A stretch of DNA of 64,000 bases from Moorella sp. Hama-1 (GTDB lineage Bacteria; Bacillota; DSM-521; Neomoorellales; Neomoorellaceae): assembly GCF_023734095.1 (NCBI RefSeq), contig NZ_AP024620.1, forward strand, positions 1,732,501 to 1,796,500, in the 5' to 3' direction. The translations under genes and the position numbers were made by a program. Positions 26,940 through 36,197 of the stretch are shown here, one piece after another. The notes beneath the pieces are model-generated. The model had not been told where the DNA came from. It saw only the letters and a program-made list of their open reading frames with translations, and ran no database searches. Positions within the stretch are counted from its first letter, which is position 1. Every line of letters starts with the position of its first letter.

Positions 26940-27002
26940 GTAACTCACAACCCTGAGTATCGGGAGTATTTCAACCGCAAGTTCAAGGAATCTACTCGCC
27001 CA
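26940..27002 (+). pseudogene. Possible transposase fragment
   Basis: The plus strand reads VTHNPEYREYFNRKFKEST, resembling the Asn-Pro segment of IS110-type transposases. It is cut off at the copied promoter region at 27003. Confidence 0.3.
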
Positions 27003-27145
27003 CGATGGCTTCCAGGTAGTCCTGCATGGCATACGAAATAGCCGGGGTGCTGGTCAAATTACCGCCTTCTCAACTTGCGGGTTATATGAGATTGAAATTC
27101 ATTATCATTTACGTAAAAAATACCATGCTTATCGACCCCTGTCAA
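27003..27145 (-). promoter_or_regulatory. Copied feo-type promoter, Fur/DtxR box and first codons of the DtxR gene
   Basis: The sequence repeats 17840-18007. Minus strand: -35 TTGACA (27140-27145), 17-base spacer, -10 TATTTT (27117-27122), then the box (plus-strand TGAAATTCATTATCA, 27093-27107) and the opening codons for TSTPAISYAMQDYLEA, after which the gene is missing. The promoter looks usable and points at the Cys-rich mini-protein gene. Confidence 0.75.
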
Positions 27146-27186
27146 GCCTTTTTTCAACTTGCATCCGTATATTTTTTTATCAGTAG

Positions 27187-27783
27187 TTAAACCTTAACCC
27201 CCAGCGCCAGGTAATAATCCGCTCCCCCGTTAACCTCGATATTTACCAGTCCCGCAGCTGCCAGCAGGGTTACCATTTCCGTATTGGACGGGATCTGGTC
27301 CCCGGCCACAACGCCCCCAATGGAACAATGCAGATGATTTATGGTCTCCCGGGCCGCCGTATGGCAGATAATCACCCGCCCGCCCGGTTTGGTCACCCGG
27401 GCCATCTCTTTTAGCGCCTCTAATTTCTGGGGAAAATGGGGAAAGGCTGAGTTACAGATAACCTCCTCAAAGGTAGCCGCCGGAAAGGGAATCCCTATAA
27501 CGTCGGCGCAAATAAACTCCACATTGGCGGGGAAGCCTTTACTTTGCGCCTGTTTAAGCATGCTCTCGGCTATATCCAGGGCCACCACCCGGCCGGCAGG
27601 ACCTACGGCCGCCAGCAAATAGGGAATGAGAATACCCGTGCCGCAACCTACATCTAATACAGTGCCGCCCGGCGCCAGGTTCAACCCTTTAATGATTGCT
27701 TCCAGTTTGGCCCGCTCTTCCGGCGTGGCCAGGCTGTCCCAGATAGCCGCCTTGCTGTTGAAATACTCACGATGGGTAAACAA
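27187..27783 (-). CDS. Class I SAM-dependent methyltransferase
   Basis: A 198-residue methyltransferase with motif I VLDVGCGTGILIPYL, motif II around VVALDIAES, and FICADVIGIPF. It starts at TTG 27783 behind GGAGGATAG. It is the last gene after the Znu-type permease and may modify the imported ligand or a regulator; the substrate is unknown. Confidence 0.8.
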   Translation of the reverse strand: MFTHREYFNSKAAIWDSLATPEERAKLEAIIKGLNLAPGGTVLDVGCGTGILIPYLLAAVGPAGRVVALDIAESMLKQAQSKGFPANVEFICADVIGIPFPAATFEEVICNSAFPHFPQKLEALKEMARVTKPGGRVIICHTAARETINHLHCSIGGVVAGDQIPSNTEMVTLLAAAGLVNIEVNGGADYYLALGVKV

Positions 27784-27865
27784 TCGCGTTCTATCCTCCT
27801 GTAATAATTCATTTTCGCAGATGAAGGTTCATCCTTTCGCGGTTTGCCATCGGCTGCGACCTTTG

Positions 27866-28693
27866 TCAGCACGCATCTTCATGCCACTGCTTCACTTTGC
27901 GTTTCGGGGAGAAAATAGTTGCCAGGACAAAAATGACGGCCGAGGCCAGGACTATGGCCGCCCCGCTGGGAACGTCAAGGAGATAAGAAATACCCAATCC
28001 GGCCCAGCAGGAAAGAACGCCGAAAAAGGCTGCCAGGAAAAACATCTTTTTCAAGCTATAGGTGAGCTGGTAAGCCGCGGCGGCCGGGTTTAAGATCAGG
28101 TTAAAGATCAGCAAGCCGCCAATGCTGCGTAAAGAAGCTGTCACTGTTGCCCCGGTAAGGAAGAGAATGCTGTAAAAGATGAAGTCGGCCGGTATACCTA
28201 CCGCCCGGGCCATCTCGCGGTGGAAGATAACCGCCTGGATCTCCTTAAAGAATAGAGCGGTCAGCCCGGTAATTGCGGCAGCTACCACTGCCAGAAGCCG
28301 GATATCGCTCCCGGTGACGGTCAAGATACTGCCCCAGAGAAGTTCCAAAGCCTGGGTTTTAGGACCGGGCAACAGGCCCATGAAGAGAAAAGCCAGTCCC
28401 ATGGTAACGGAAAAAAGGATACCAATGGGGGTATCAAGGTTAAATTCCCCCCGGTCGGCCAGGGGCCCGATGACAGCCGCTCCCGTCAGGCTGAAAAGAA
28501 TGGCACCCCCCAAGGGCGCAAATCCCAGCCAGGTGGCAAAAAGGGCGCCGGCAAAGGCGGCGTGGGAAAGGGAGACTCCGATAAAGGAAAGGTGCATGGT
28601 GACAACAAAAACCCCGATCATGGAGCAGGTTGCACCGGCCAGCAACCCGGCCAAAAGGGCGTCCTGCATGAACCTGTAGCTCAAGATTGACAT
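27866..28693 (-). CDS. Metal ABC transporter permease (ZnuB/MntB type)
   Basis: A 275-residue permease with about eight hydrophobic segments and the family core SLSHAAFAGALFATW (about 38-52). It forms the channel with the ATPase encoded at 28743 and the binding protein at 29482. Confidence 0.88.
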   Translation of the reverse strand: MSILSYRFMQDALLAGLLAGATCSMIGVFVVTMHLSFIGVSLSHAAFAGALFATWLGFAPLGGAILFSLTGAAVIGPLADRGEFNLDTPIGILFSVTMGLAFLFMGLLPGPKTQALELLWGSILTVTGSDIRLLAVVAAAITGLTALFFKEIQAVIFHREMARAVGIPADFIFYSILFLTGATVTASLRSIGGLLIFNLILNPAAAAYQLTYSLKKMFFLAAFFGVLSCWAGLGISYLLDVPSGAAIVLASAVIFVLATIFSPKRKVKQWHEDAC

Positions 28694-28742
28694 TTTATGC
28701 TCCTCGCTAACCCTTATGCCAGGATATGATCTTACCTTGCCC

Positions 28743-29468
28743 TTAGAAAAGTAGTTCCAGCACCTTTTCCTGGAGGAGGGCCGCCGGCGTTCCTGTTTGC
28801 CAGATGCGTCCCTCTTTCATGAGTACCAGGCGGTCGCACAGGCCGTCCAGCCCCGCCAGGGAATGGGTGACCATTAAAGTAGTTAATTGCCGTTCCCTGT
28901 GGATACGCTGGACCAGAGCCAATATTTGCTGCTGACCCTTCCGGTCCAGGGATGCTGTGGGTTCATCCAGCAGGAGAATCTCTGGTTCCTGGGCCAGGGC
29001 GCGGGCGATGGCCACCCGCTGCTGTTCGCCCCCGGAAAGGTGCCCGATGGGCCGTCCGGCCAGGTGAGCCATACCTACCCACTGCAAAAGGTCGTCTACC
29101 CTTCGCCAGTCCCGGGGGCCGGGCCGGCGGAAAAACCCCAGCCGGCCGTAGCGGCCCATCATAACTACTTCCCTGGCTGTCACCGGCATCCGGGGATCAA
29201 TGGCCGGCAACTGAGGTACATAGCCAATCCTGCTCCGCAGGGCTGCCGGGCAACCGTGCGCCATGTCGCGCCCTAGAACCCAAACCTCCCCCTGGAGCAG
29301 GTGCCCCAGGCCGTTGATCAGCGTGAGGAGCGTCGTTTTCCCGGCGCCGTTGGGGCCGATAATCCCTATCAGTTCCCCTTCCCTGATTTCCAGGGACACG
29401 CCCCGCAGGGCCACATCCTCGCGGTAGGATACGACGGCGTTTTTAATGCCAATAATCACCGCTGCCAT
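28743..29468 (-). CDS. Metal ABC transporter ATP-binding protein (ZnuC type)
   Basis: A 241-residue ATPase with Walker A GPNGAGKT, signature LSGGEQQRVAIARAL and Walker B ILLLDEPTASLD. It lies between the binding-protein and permease genes with gaps of 13 and 49 bases. Confidence 0.9.
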   Translation of the reverse strand: MAAVIIGIKNAVVSYREDVALRGVSLEIREGELIGIIGPNGAGKTTLLTLINGLGHLLQGEVWVLGRDMAHGCPAALRSRIGYVPQLPAIDPRMPVTAREVVMMGRYGRLGFFRRPGPRDWRRVDDLLQWVGMAHLAGRPIGHLSGGEQQRVAIARALAQEPEILLLDEPTASLDRKGQQQILALVQRIHRERQLTTLMVTHSLAGLDGLCDRLVLMKEGRIWQTGTPAALLQEKVLELLF

Positions 29469-29481
29469 AGACCCGTTTCCC

Positions 29482-30348
29482 CTATTTGGGAAGAGCCACC
29501 AGGAGCAATTCTACGTTCTTTTGCAAAGCCTGCTCCCATTTATCGGTCCCTGGCAGGCCACCGGGGAAATTGGAGAGGGTGACCCGGGGGACTCCCAACT
29601 CTTTAGCAATGCCCGCGCCGGCCTCCGGCCCGCTCTGGAGGTTATCAACAATTAACTTCACTCCTGCCTGGCGGCCCTTGTCGACCAGTTCCCGTACCCG
29701 CTGCGGTGTAAGTTCTTCGGGACGGCCGTAAGTGCCGGCTACCTGCAAACCGGCCCAGCGGAGAAAACCCTCCTGCTGGTTGGAGCAGAGAACCTTAACC
29801 TTCCCTGCCCCTGCTGCCTGCAAGCGGACCTGCATTTCCTGCCCTACTTTGGCCGTCTGGTCACCTGCTTTTTGGGCGTTGGTCTGGTAATACTCTTTAT
29901 TTGCCGGGTCTTTCTCCCCGAGGATGCCGGCCACAGTTTGCAAGGCCTGCTGCCAGACCGGCGGCGCCAGCCAGTTGCCCTTTATCGCTACGGGTACTAC
30001 TTCTAGGTTGGGATTTTTGGCCGAGGCCACCAATTCTTTGGTAAAAAGCTGGCCCTGCCAGTCATGCATCAGAAAAACCCTGGCCTGGCCGAGCATGGCC
30101 ACGTCCGAAGGCTTGATGTCAAAGTGACCCGGGCAGGAGGCCGGTGGGATAATATTCTTTACCTCCACCCTGTCCCCACCTACTTCCCGGACGGCCGTCA
30201 TTAACAGGGAAGTCCCGGTTACTACCTTCAGCTTGCTCCCCGGCTCCTTGGCACTACAACCTGTAACAATAAATAGCGCCAGGATCAATAAAACGATACC
30301 GGTCACCATTAAACGGCCCCTGGATTTTCTGGTTTTTAAAGAAAACAT
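29482..30348 (-). CDS. Metal-binding lipoprotein of a ZnuABC/MntABC-type importer, atypical site
   Basis: I start at ATG 30348 (MFSLKTRKS) because GGGAGG precedes it and a lipoprotein signal follows (FIVTGCSAKE, lipidated Cys near 29). The 288-residue protein has the cluster-9 fold, but the usual PHxYEP loop reads SCPGHFDIKPSD and the second site LMHDWQ. No His-rich loop is present. The metal might therefore differ from Zn or Mn. The gene is preceded by a terminator-like hairpin. Confidence 0.8.
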   Translation of the reverse strand: MFSLKTRKSRGRLMVTGIVLLILALFIVTGCSAKEPGSKLKVVTGTSLLMTAVREVGGDRVEVKNIIPPASCPGHFDIKPSDVAMLGQARVFLMHDWQGQLFTKELVASAKNPNLEVVPVAIKGNWLAPPVWQQALQTVAGILGEKDPANKEYYQTNAQKAGDQTAKVGQEMQVRLQAAGAGKVKVLCSNQQEGFLRWAGLQVAGTYGRPEELTPQRVRELVDKGRQAGVKLIVDNLQSGPEAGAGIAKELGVPRVTLSNFPGGLPGTDKWEQALQKNVELLLVALPK

Positions 30349-30420
30349 TACATCTACCTCCCGGCTTTTTAAATCTTGTTCTGGTCTTTTCTGGCCCGGA
30401 GCTTTTCCTGGCAAATAAAA

Positions 30421-30463
30421 AACCATGGATGCAGCTCCGCGCCGGCGCAGAACCTCCATGGTT
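30421..30463 (-). terminator. Terminator or attenuator in the leader of the metal importer
   Basis: Minus strand arms AACCATGG and CCATGGTT close a longer GC-rich stem and are followed by TTTTTTATTT. It lies 70 bases before the start codon, so it could be controlled by the upstream leader. Confidence 0.65.
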
Positions 30464-30700
30464 CTTTTTCCCAAATTAAGGTTTCGAACCCTACCCTGGC
30501 TTCATGCCAGGTAATTTCCCACTTTGTTATATTCGGCATGGGTTCAAAAATTCCTCTTACCTTACCCATAAATTTTCTAATCCCCAGCTCCCACCCACTT
30601 TCCTACCCATTACATCAGTGCTACCAGTTTATAATATCCCCCGACGAGGCGGTTTCTGGTGCCTGGACAGGAACCAAACTCTATCGTAATAATTAACCCT
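30464..30700 (-). other. Structured leader of unknown class
   Basis: About 240 gene-free bases. Pairs such as CCTGGCATGAAGCCAGG and GGTTCCTG/CAGAAACC can form on the minus strand ahead of the terminator. I could not match it to a riboswitch class. Confidence 0.35.
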
Positions 30701-30727
30701 CACTAGCCGACCATTAATGGCCCCCAA

Positions 30728-32536
30728 CTATCTCCACATCCATTTGCTACTAGGTTTTCCAAAAGAGCGATTAAGGTCGGATATACTAAAATCTGTCGCA
30801 TAAAATTTCTGATAAAACTCTTCTGCTTCGGCAAAAACATCAAAATTAAATATTTCGGGATGAAGAATATTGGCCATATACATCAAACCCAATATCCACC
30901 TGGGACTACCGAAATCCCAACCCGGGGCCGGGTAATTATATATTCTTTTATTCCTTACTGCTTCGACGTCCACACCGGCCGCGCAACAATCGACATAAAA
31001 ATCTTCAACAGGAGCAGATATAAATGCTGAGATAAATATGATTTGCGGGTTGAGGGCATTTAGTTTTTCAACTGAAATTTTCATGCCCGGCCTGCCGCTG
31101 CCTTCTATTTCTTTATTAATGCTAATTCCACCCGCCGCTTCAACCAATTGATTTTCAAAACGTTCCCCTTTAATGCAAAAAAGTGGTTTGCCCATGGCGT
31201 AATATACACGGGGTTTATTGCTGGTAAAACGTAAACCTTTTGTAATCAAAGAAACTCTTTCTTCCAGGTAGGATGCCAGTTCTTCAGCTTTGTTCTCTAG
31301 CCGGATTACCCTGCCGAAATATCTGATTGTTTGCATGTACGTTTGCAGGTTTTGCAGGTCACGATGTAGTTGCGACAACATATTATTACAAAGTACCTCT
31401 TCCCAAACTTGCAATACTTTCTTTTTATCGCTAACACCCATGGTAATTAATATTGCTTCCATCATTTCTAAAGCCCTGGTAAAAGGGTACCCCCCCTGAA
31501 AATCACCTTCCTGGTACTTTGTTTTTGCTAACGTTCCCCTAATACTTTTTAATTCTTGCCCACACCCAGGACATGTATTTCCCTTGATTGAACCCGTATC
31601 TGCCAATCTCAGTTTGGCCCCCATTGGCCCGTAAAAATCCCGCTTATAGATGATTTCCCCGCAGCCGGGACAAAAGGTATTAAGATAATCGGTGCCGGGA
31701 GAATTGAAAAGGTATATATAACTAAGATGTTTTTTCAAGCGCTGGTAAAGTTTTTCTGCCTCCCGTATTGAGGGCTCCAATAAAGGATTGGCATTTTCCA
31801 GCGGTATAAATCGCATTATATGGAGGGGTATATCCTTGGATATTTGAGCTATATGCCGGGCGAGACTTAAAATTTCTTCTTCATTATGTCGTTGATAGAT
31901 ACACGAGATCTCAACATGAATACCGCTTTCAAAAAGTTTTTTAATGTTTCGCAAAACCGGCTTGACCGTGCTGCCGCCACAGCCACGATAAGCCTGGTCA
32001 GACAGGCCTTTAACACCGACATTGATAAAATCCAAATCACTAATTATTTGAGCTAATGAGGTTTCAGTAAAATAAGCGTTCGTAGAACAACCTACCAGCA
32101 GGCCGCAGCTTTTGGCAGCTCCGGCGACTTTAATAAAGGTTGGCAATGAAGCCAGGGGATCGTTCATCAGAAAAGCAATTCCTATACAATCGTTTTTTAT
32201 TGCTTCGCTCACTACTTCTTCCGGCGATAGTTTACGTAAGGCTCTGCTGGCAGGATCCATTTCTTTAGCAATGACTGTTGAAACACACCCATTGCAATTA
32301 AAATTGCACCCTGCCGTGCTAATCTGGAGGAACTTCCCTCCGGGATAAAAATGCAACATGGGCATTGTTTCTATCGAAATCGGACAAACAACAAGATAGT
32401 TATCGGGATAAAGTTCCGTTATTTCTTGCCCGTTATTTTTATAAAGGCCGCACGCCCCTGTTTTGCCTTCTGGAATTACGCAAGCTCTTTCGCAAATACT
32501 ACACTTCATAAATCTTACTTCCATATTGTTATCCAT
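30728..32536 (-). CDS. Radical SAM enzyme fused to an ABC substrate-binding-protein-like domain (copy 1)
   Basis: A 602-residue cytoplasmic protein without signal peptide. The N-terminus (about 9-35, MKCSICERACVIPEGKTGAC) is the Cys-rich lead of PflA/AmmeMemoRadiSam-type enzymes. AGCNFNCNGC (about 78-87) is the SAM cluster, CX3CX2C. A four-Cys zinc ribbon follows (about 284-325, two CPGC knuckles). From about residue 430 to the end it resembles BtuF/FecB-type binding proteins (VYYAMGKPLF, LVEAAGG, MYMANILHPEIFNFD). That end resembles the C-terminus of the exported binding protein encoded at 33205. It is the last gene of a Moco-type-riboswitch operon. Substrate unknown. Confidence 0.78.
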   Translation of the reverse strand: MDNNMEVRFMKCSICERACVIPEGKTGACGLYKNNGQEITELYPDNYLVVCPISIETMPMLHFYPGGKFLQISTAGCNFNCNGCVSTVIAKEMDPASRALRKLSPEEVVSEAIKNDCIGIAFLMNDPLASLPTFIKVAGAAKSCGLLVGCSTNAYFTETSLAQIISDLDFINVGVKGLSDQAYRGCGGSTVKPVLRNIKKLFESGIHVEISCIYQRHNEEEILSLARHIAQISKDIPLHIMRFIPLENANPLLEPSIREAEKLYQRLKKHLSYIYLFNSPGTDYLNTFCPGCGEIIYKRDFYGPMGAKLRLADTGSIKGNTCPGCGQELKSIRGTLAKTKYQEGDFQGGYPFTRALEMMEAILITMGVSDKKKVLQVWEEVLCNNMLSQLHRDLQNLQTYMQTIRYFGRVIRLENKAEELASYLEERVSLITKGLRFTSNKPRVYYAMGKPLFCIKGERFENQLVEAAGGISINKEIEGSGRPGMKISVEKLNALNPQIIFISAFISAPVEDFYVDCCAAGVDVEAVRNKRIYNYPAPGWDFGSPRWILGLMYMANILHPEIFNFDVFAEAEEFYQKFYATDFSISDLNRSFGKPSSKWMWR

Positions 32537-33129
32537 AATCCGGCTTCACCCCTGTTTATTTCAAATTTAGAGATTCCCGCTGCCCCCAATGTCTTTGCAA
32601 AAGTTTCCACAGCATTTTCACCAATATTTTTGTTAATTCTTTCCTGCCAGTTTCTCTCTTTTTGCCCCATCCTGGCATCAATTAACTTTTTTAGTTCAGC
32701 ATTACCAAAGCCTCCGCCAATAAAGGCTGCGCCTTTGGGAGCTAGCACCCTGTATATTTCTTGAAACGCCTTTTGCTGATTTTCCCAAAAAAATATTGAA
32801 CCTCTACTTATTACAAGATCCACCGATTGATCTTTTAACGGGATTTCGTGGACATCACCAAGCAACGTTCTGGCTCTTTTTTGCAAACCATGACCGGCGA
32901 TATTTCGTGTCGCTATTTCCAGCATTTCAGGAGACTTGTCAAATAAATATATAAACAACTCTGTAATACCAGCCAGGGCAATCCCCAGATAACCGCCACC
33001 GCAGCCGATATCCAGGCATGTCCCTCTAGTTATGCCCGTTTTTTGTTTTATTTGTTCCGCAATGACAGGATAAATTGGAGCAAATACCTCCCGGGCGACC
33101 CTATCAAATTCTTCGACATTAATTTCCAT
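32515..33129 (-). CDS. Class I SAM-dependent methyltransferase (copy 1)
   Basis: A 204-residue methyltransferase with CLDIGCGGGYLGIALAG (motif I), YLFDKSPEML, and VISRGSIFFWEN. I choose ATG 33129 (MEINVEEFDR) since GCGAGGG precedes it and the paralogue at 50615 starts at the same place. Its end overlaps the radical SAM-SBP gene by 22 bases, and this pair is kept together in both copies. Confidence 0.85.
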   Translation of the reverse strand: MEINVEEFDRVAREVFAPIYPVIAEQIKQKTGITRGTCLDIGCGGGYLGIALAGITELFIYLFDKSPEMLEIATRNIAGHGLQKRARTLLGDVHEIPLKDQSVDLVISRGSIFFWENQQKAFQEIYRVLAPKGAAFIGGGFGNAELKKLIDARMGQKERNWQERINKNIGENAVETFAKTLGAAGISKFEINRGEAGLWITIWK

Positions 33130-33204
33130 TTTATGCCCTCGCTTTCCATATAACAACGTCATGTTCCGGCCGGAAACCTGAGAGACCGGTAAACCGCCCT
33201 ATCT

Positions 33205-34332
33205 TTATTTTCCCCTTGCCTCGGCCAGGAGGATTCCCGCTTCCTGCTCGGATAAGTTATAATGGTAGAACCCGGCATAAAAATCCTTGACCGTTGCCAC
33301 CAGGTCATAATTAAAGACATCCGGGTAAAGAAGGTTGGCCAGCCACTTCACCCCGATGATGCGGTTGACAGAGGGCGGCCGGTCGAACCAGTTGAAGGGC
33401 CCGTGAGGGACCTGGTAGACGCGGTGGTTTTTCACAGCTCTAAGGTTCTGCCATTTAGGGTCTTGCAGGATAGTTTCGTAGGCGCCTCCCTGGGCTACGT
33501 TCCAGGAGAGAATCACATCGGGATCCCAGGATAGCACCTGTTCCAGGGAAACGGAGCTCATCCCCATGCCCCCCGGGCCGCGCTGGGGTGGAATGGCCGC
33601 CACATTGATGCCGCCGACAAAGTCCAGTACCTGGGTATGCTGGGAAGTAGCGGGATCCGTTTGCAGGCCGTTGGACCCTTCGGCGTAGTAAACCCGTACC
33701 TTCCTATCCGGCGGTATTGCCTTAACTTTAGCGGCAACCTCATTGATAGTGTCCCGGCAATAAGCCGCCAGTTCCTGTGCCCGCCGTTTATCTCCCAGCA
33801 GGTCGCCCATGAATTCATAGGCTTGATCCAGTTTCGTGAGTTCGCCGTCAACCATAACCACCGGTATCTGCAACTGCTTCTGGATCTGTTCAGCCTGGGA
33901 AAGAGCCGTGTTGTCCATGTAGCCCATGGAAACGATGACCTGAGGGTGGATTTTTAAGATCTCCTCGATATTGGCCGTGTTTTTAGCATACCAGCCCCCC
34001 AGGTTAGGCAATTTCTGGTACTCGGGCAGGATAAACTTTCTCTCTACTTCGTTTAAATCATTATTCCACCCCGCCAGTTTCTCCGGCGCCAGGGTATAAA
34101 CCATGATGCTCCCCACCGGGTTGGTGGCGAAGACCTTGTTGACTTGGGTTGGAACGGTGACCTGGCGACCGGCCATATCGACTATAGTCCTGTTAGCTGC
34201 TGCTTGACCGGCAGGAGCCTGGCCGGTTGCTTTCTGGCCACTCCCTTGCGAGCCGCAACCCGCCAGGGTGGCAGTCAAGATCAGGATGGCCAGGAGCAAA
34301 CTGACCCATTTACAGGTAAAACGTTTCAACAT
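33205..34332 (-). CDS. BtuF/MolA-type ABC substrate-binding lipoprotein
   Basis: A 375-residue lipoprotein (signal and lipobox ATLAGCGSQ, Cys near 26) of the iron-complex/cobalamin/molybdate class III fold. The ligand loops include DMAGRQVTVP and VYYAEGSNGLQ. The binding protein MolA of Haemophilus belongs to this class and takes molybdate/tungstate. The Moco-type riboswitch upstream supports such a cargo or its chelate. A remnant of its C-terminus is at 50686-50805. Confidence 0.85.
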   Translation of the reverse strand: MLKRFTCKWVSLLLAILILTATLAGCGSQGSGQKATGQAPAGQAAANRTIVDMAGRQVTVPTQVNKVFATNPVGSIMVYTLAPEKLAGWNNDLNEVERKFILPEYQKLPNLGGWYAKNTANIEEILKIHPQVIVSMGYMDNTALSQAEQIQKQLQIPVVMVDGELTKLDQAYEFMGDLLGDKRRAQELAAYCRDTINEVAAKVKAIPPDRKVRVYYAEGSNGLQTDPATSQHTQVLDFVGGINVAAIPPQRGPGGMGMSSVSLEQVLSWDPDVILSWNVAQGGAYETILQDPKWQNLRAVKNHRVYQVPHGPFNWFDRPPSVNRIIGVKWLANLLYPDVFNYDLVATVKDFYAGFYHYNLSEQEAGILLAEARGK

Positions 34333-34365
34333 GATTTTACCCTCCCGTTAATTTTTTTGTAACAT

Positions 34366-35154
34366 TCATTTGCTCACCGGAACGCATACCCGTGTCTCAC
34401 TGCAACCCGGTATTTCGGCCCGGATTATTTTTACATCTACGCCGTACAGGCTTTTCAGGTTCTCTTCGGTCACCGTCTCCTCAGACCGGCCCAGGCTGTA
34501 GACCTGACCCTTCTTCAGAAGCATTGCCTTACTGGCATACAGAAGGGCATGGTCCGGAAAATGCGAGGCCATGATAATGGCCAGGCCGGTATGAGCCAGC
34601 CTCTTAATGTGGCTCAGGACCATGACCTGGTTGCCAAAATCCAGACTGGAAGTGGGTTCATCCATAATTAAAACTTGAGGCTGCTGGGCTAGAGCGCGGG
34701 CGATAAGTACCAGTTGCCTCTCGCCGCCGCTAATCTCGGTATAAACCCGGTCCTGGAGGTGGGAGATATTTAAAGCAGCCATGGCCTCTTGAACGATTTC
34801 CTTATCTTCCGGCGATGGCGCGGCAAAAATTCCCAGGTGGGCCGTCCGGCCCATGAGGACCACGTCCAGGACTTTAAAGGGGAAGGGTGGGGTATGGGCC
34901 TGGGGGATATAACCCATGACCCTGGCTATCCGGGCCTGTGGCCAGCCGCAGATATTTTCACCGCCGAGGAGGATCTCTCCCGCCTGGGGTTTTATCAAGC
35001 CCAGGATAGTTTTGAAAAGAGTCGTCTTCCCCGAACCGTTAGGCCCCAGCAGGCACATTATTTCCCCGGACTCTACCTCCATAGATACCCCGCGGACGAT
35101 TGCCCGGCCCCAGTAGCCACAGGTCACACCTTTAAGCGCCAGCTTCATGACCAT
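34366..35154 (-). CDS. BtuD/MolC-type ABC ATP-binding protein
   Basis: A 262-residue ATPase: Walker A GPNGSGKTT, signature ISGGERQLVLIARAL, Walker B VLIMDEPTSSLD. It overlaps the permease gene by 10 bases and energises it. Confidence 0.9.
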   Translation of the reverse strand: MVMKLALKGVTCGYWGRAIVRGVSMEVESGEIMCLLGPNGSGKTTLFKTILGLIKPQAGEILLGGENICGWPQARIARVMGYIPQAHTPPFPFKVLDVVLMGRTAHLGIFAAPSPEDKEIVQEAMAALNISHLQDRVYTEISGGERQLVLIARALAQQPQVLIMDEPTSSLDFGNQVMVLSHIKRLAHTGLAIIMASHFPDHALLYASKAMLLKKGQVYSLGRSEETVTEENLKSLYGVDVKIIRAEIPGCSETRVCVPVSK

Positions 35155-36197
35155 CCCCTCCGGGTATGCTGTAACAAATACAGGAAAAAGGGGGCGCCAA
35201 TCAAAGCAGTGAGGATACCCAAGGGGATTTCCACCGTTGCCAGCACCCGCGCCAGGTCGTCGACCAACAGCAGGTAGGCGCTGCCCATCAGGATGGTGGC
35301 CGGCAATAAAACCTTATAATTGGGCCCTACCACCATGCGGGCCAAGTGGGGAACCAGCAACCCCACCCACCCAATCATACCGCTGATGGAGACGCAGGCT
35401 GTGGTCATCAGGGTGGAGCACAGGATGACAATCAACCTTAACCTGGCGGTTTCCAGGCCCAGGGCCCGGGCTTCCTCTTCCCCCAGGGAGAGGACGTTAA
35501 GGCGCCAGCGCAGGAGGTAGAGGGGTATTATTCCCAGCAGCACAGGCACCAGGGCCGCATAAACGTCGCGTGGAGAAATAGACGCCAGGCTGCCCATGAG
35601 CCAGAAGGTAATGGCTGGTAATTTATCATATGGGTCGGCCAGGTACTTGATTAAGGAAGTACCGGCAGAAAACAGGGTACCGGTGAGGATACCGGCCAGG
35701 ACCAGAACCAGGGCAGGGTCGTGGCGGATCCTGCTGCTTAAGGCGTAAGCCAGAAATACGGCCAGGAGGCCGAAGAGAAAGGCGCTGACCTGGATGCCGA
35801 TTACCCCCAGGGAGAAATAGATGGCCAGGGCGGCGCCGAAACCGGCGCCGGCCGAGGCCCCCAGGATGTCCGGTGAGACCAGGGGGTTTTTAAACATCCC
35901 CTGGTAAGCGGCGCCGGCGGTCGCCAGGGAGGCCCCGACCAGCATGGCAGCGATAATGCGCGGCAGGCGCACCTGGAAGACTACTGTTTCCACAGTGGCC
36001 GGCCAGGTGGTTTCGATGGGAAATACCTTTGCCGCCAGGATGGTTAGGAGTTGCCCGGGGGATATGGCATAACGGCCCAGAGGAAAAGAGAGCAGGAATA
36101 CCAGGAGCGGCAGGGCCGGCAAAGCGATTTCTCTCCAGCGGTACCCCCTGGCCAGGGGTATATCAGGCGAAGTTTTCCTGGCCAGCGCCAATCGCAA
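35145..36197 (-). CDS. BtuC/MolB-type ABC permease
   Basis: A 350-residue permease with about ten membrane helices and the family core LPRIIAAMLVGASLATAGAA (about 87-106). It overlaps the DUF364 gene by 35 bases and the ATPase gene by 10, so the operon is tightly coupled. Confidence 0.9.
   Translation of the reverse strand: MRLALARKTSPDIPLARGYRWREIALPALPLLVFLLSFPLGRYAISPGQLLTILAAKVFPIETTWPATVETVVFQVRLPRIIAAMLVGASLATAGAAYQGMFKNPLVSPDILGASAGAGFGAALAIYFSLGVIGIQVSAFLFGLLAVFLAYALSSRIRHDPALVLVLAGILTGTLFSAGTSLIKYLADPYDKLPAITFWLMGSLASISPRDVYAALVPVLLGIIPLYLLRWRLNVLSLGEEEARALGLETARLRLIVILCSTLMTTACVSISGMIGWVGLLVPHLARMVVGPNYKVLLPATILMGSAYLLLVDDLARVLATVEIPLGILTALIGAPFFLYLLQHTRRGWS

Noticed and set aside
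30464-30700. T-box or tRNA-like leader
   Set aside because: No T-box GGGTGGNACCGCG sequence and no cloverleaf could be drawn.
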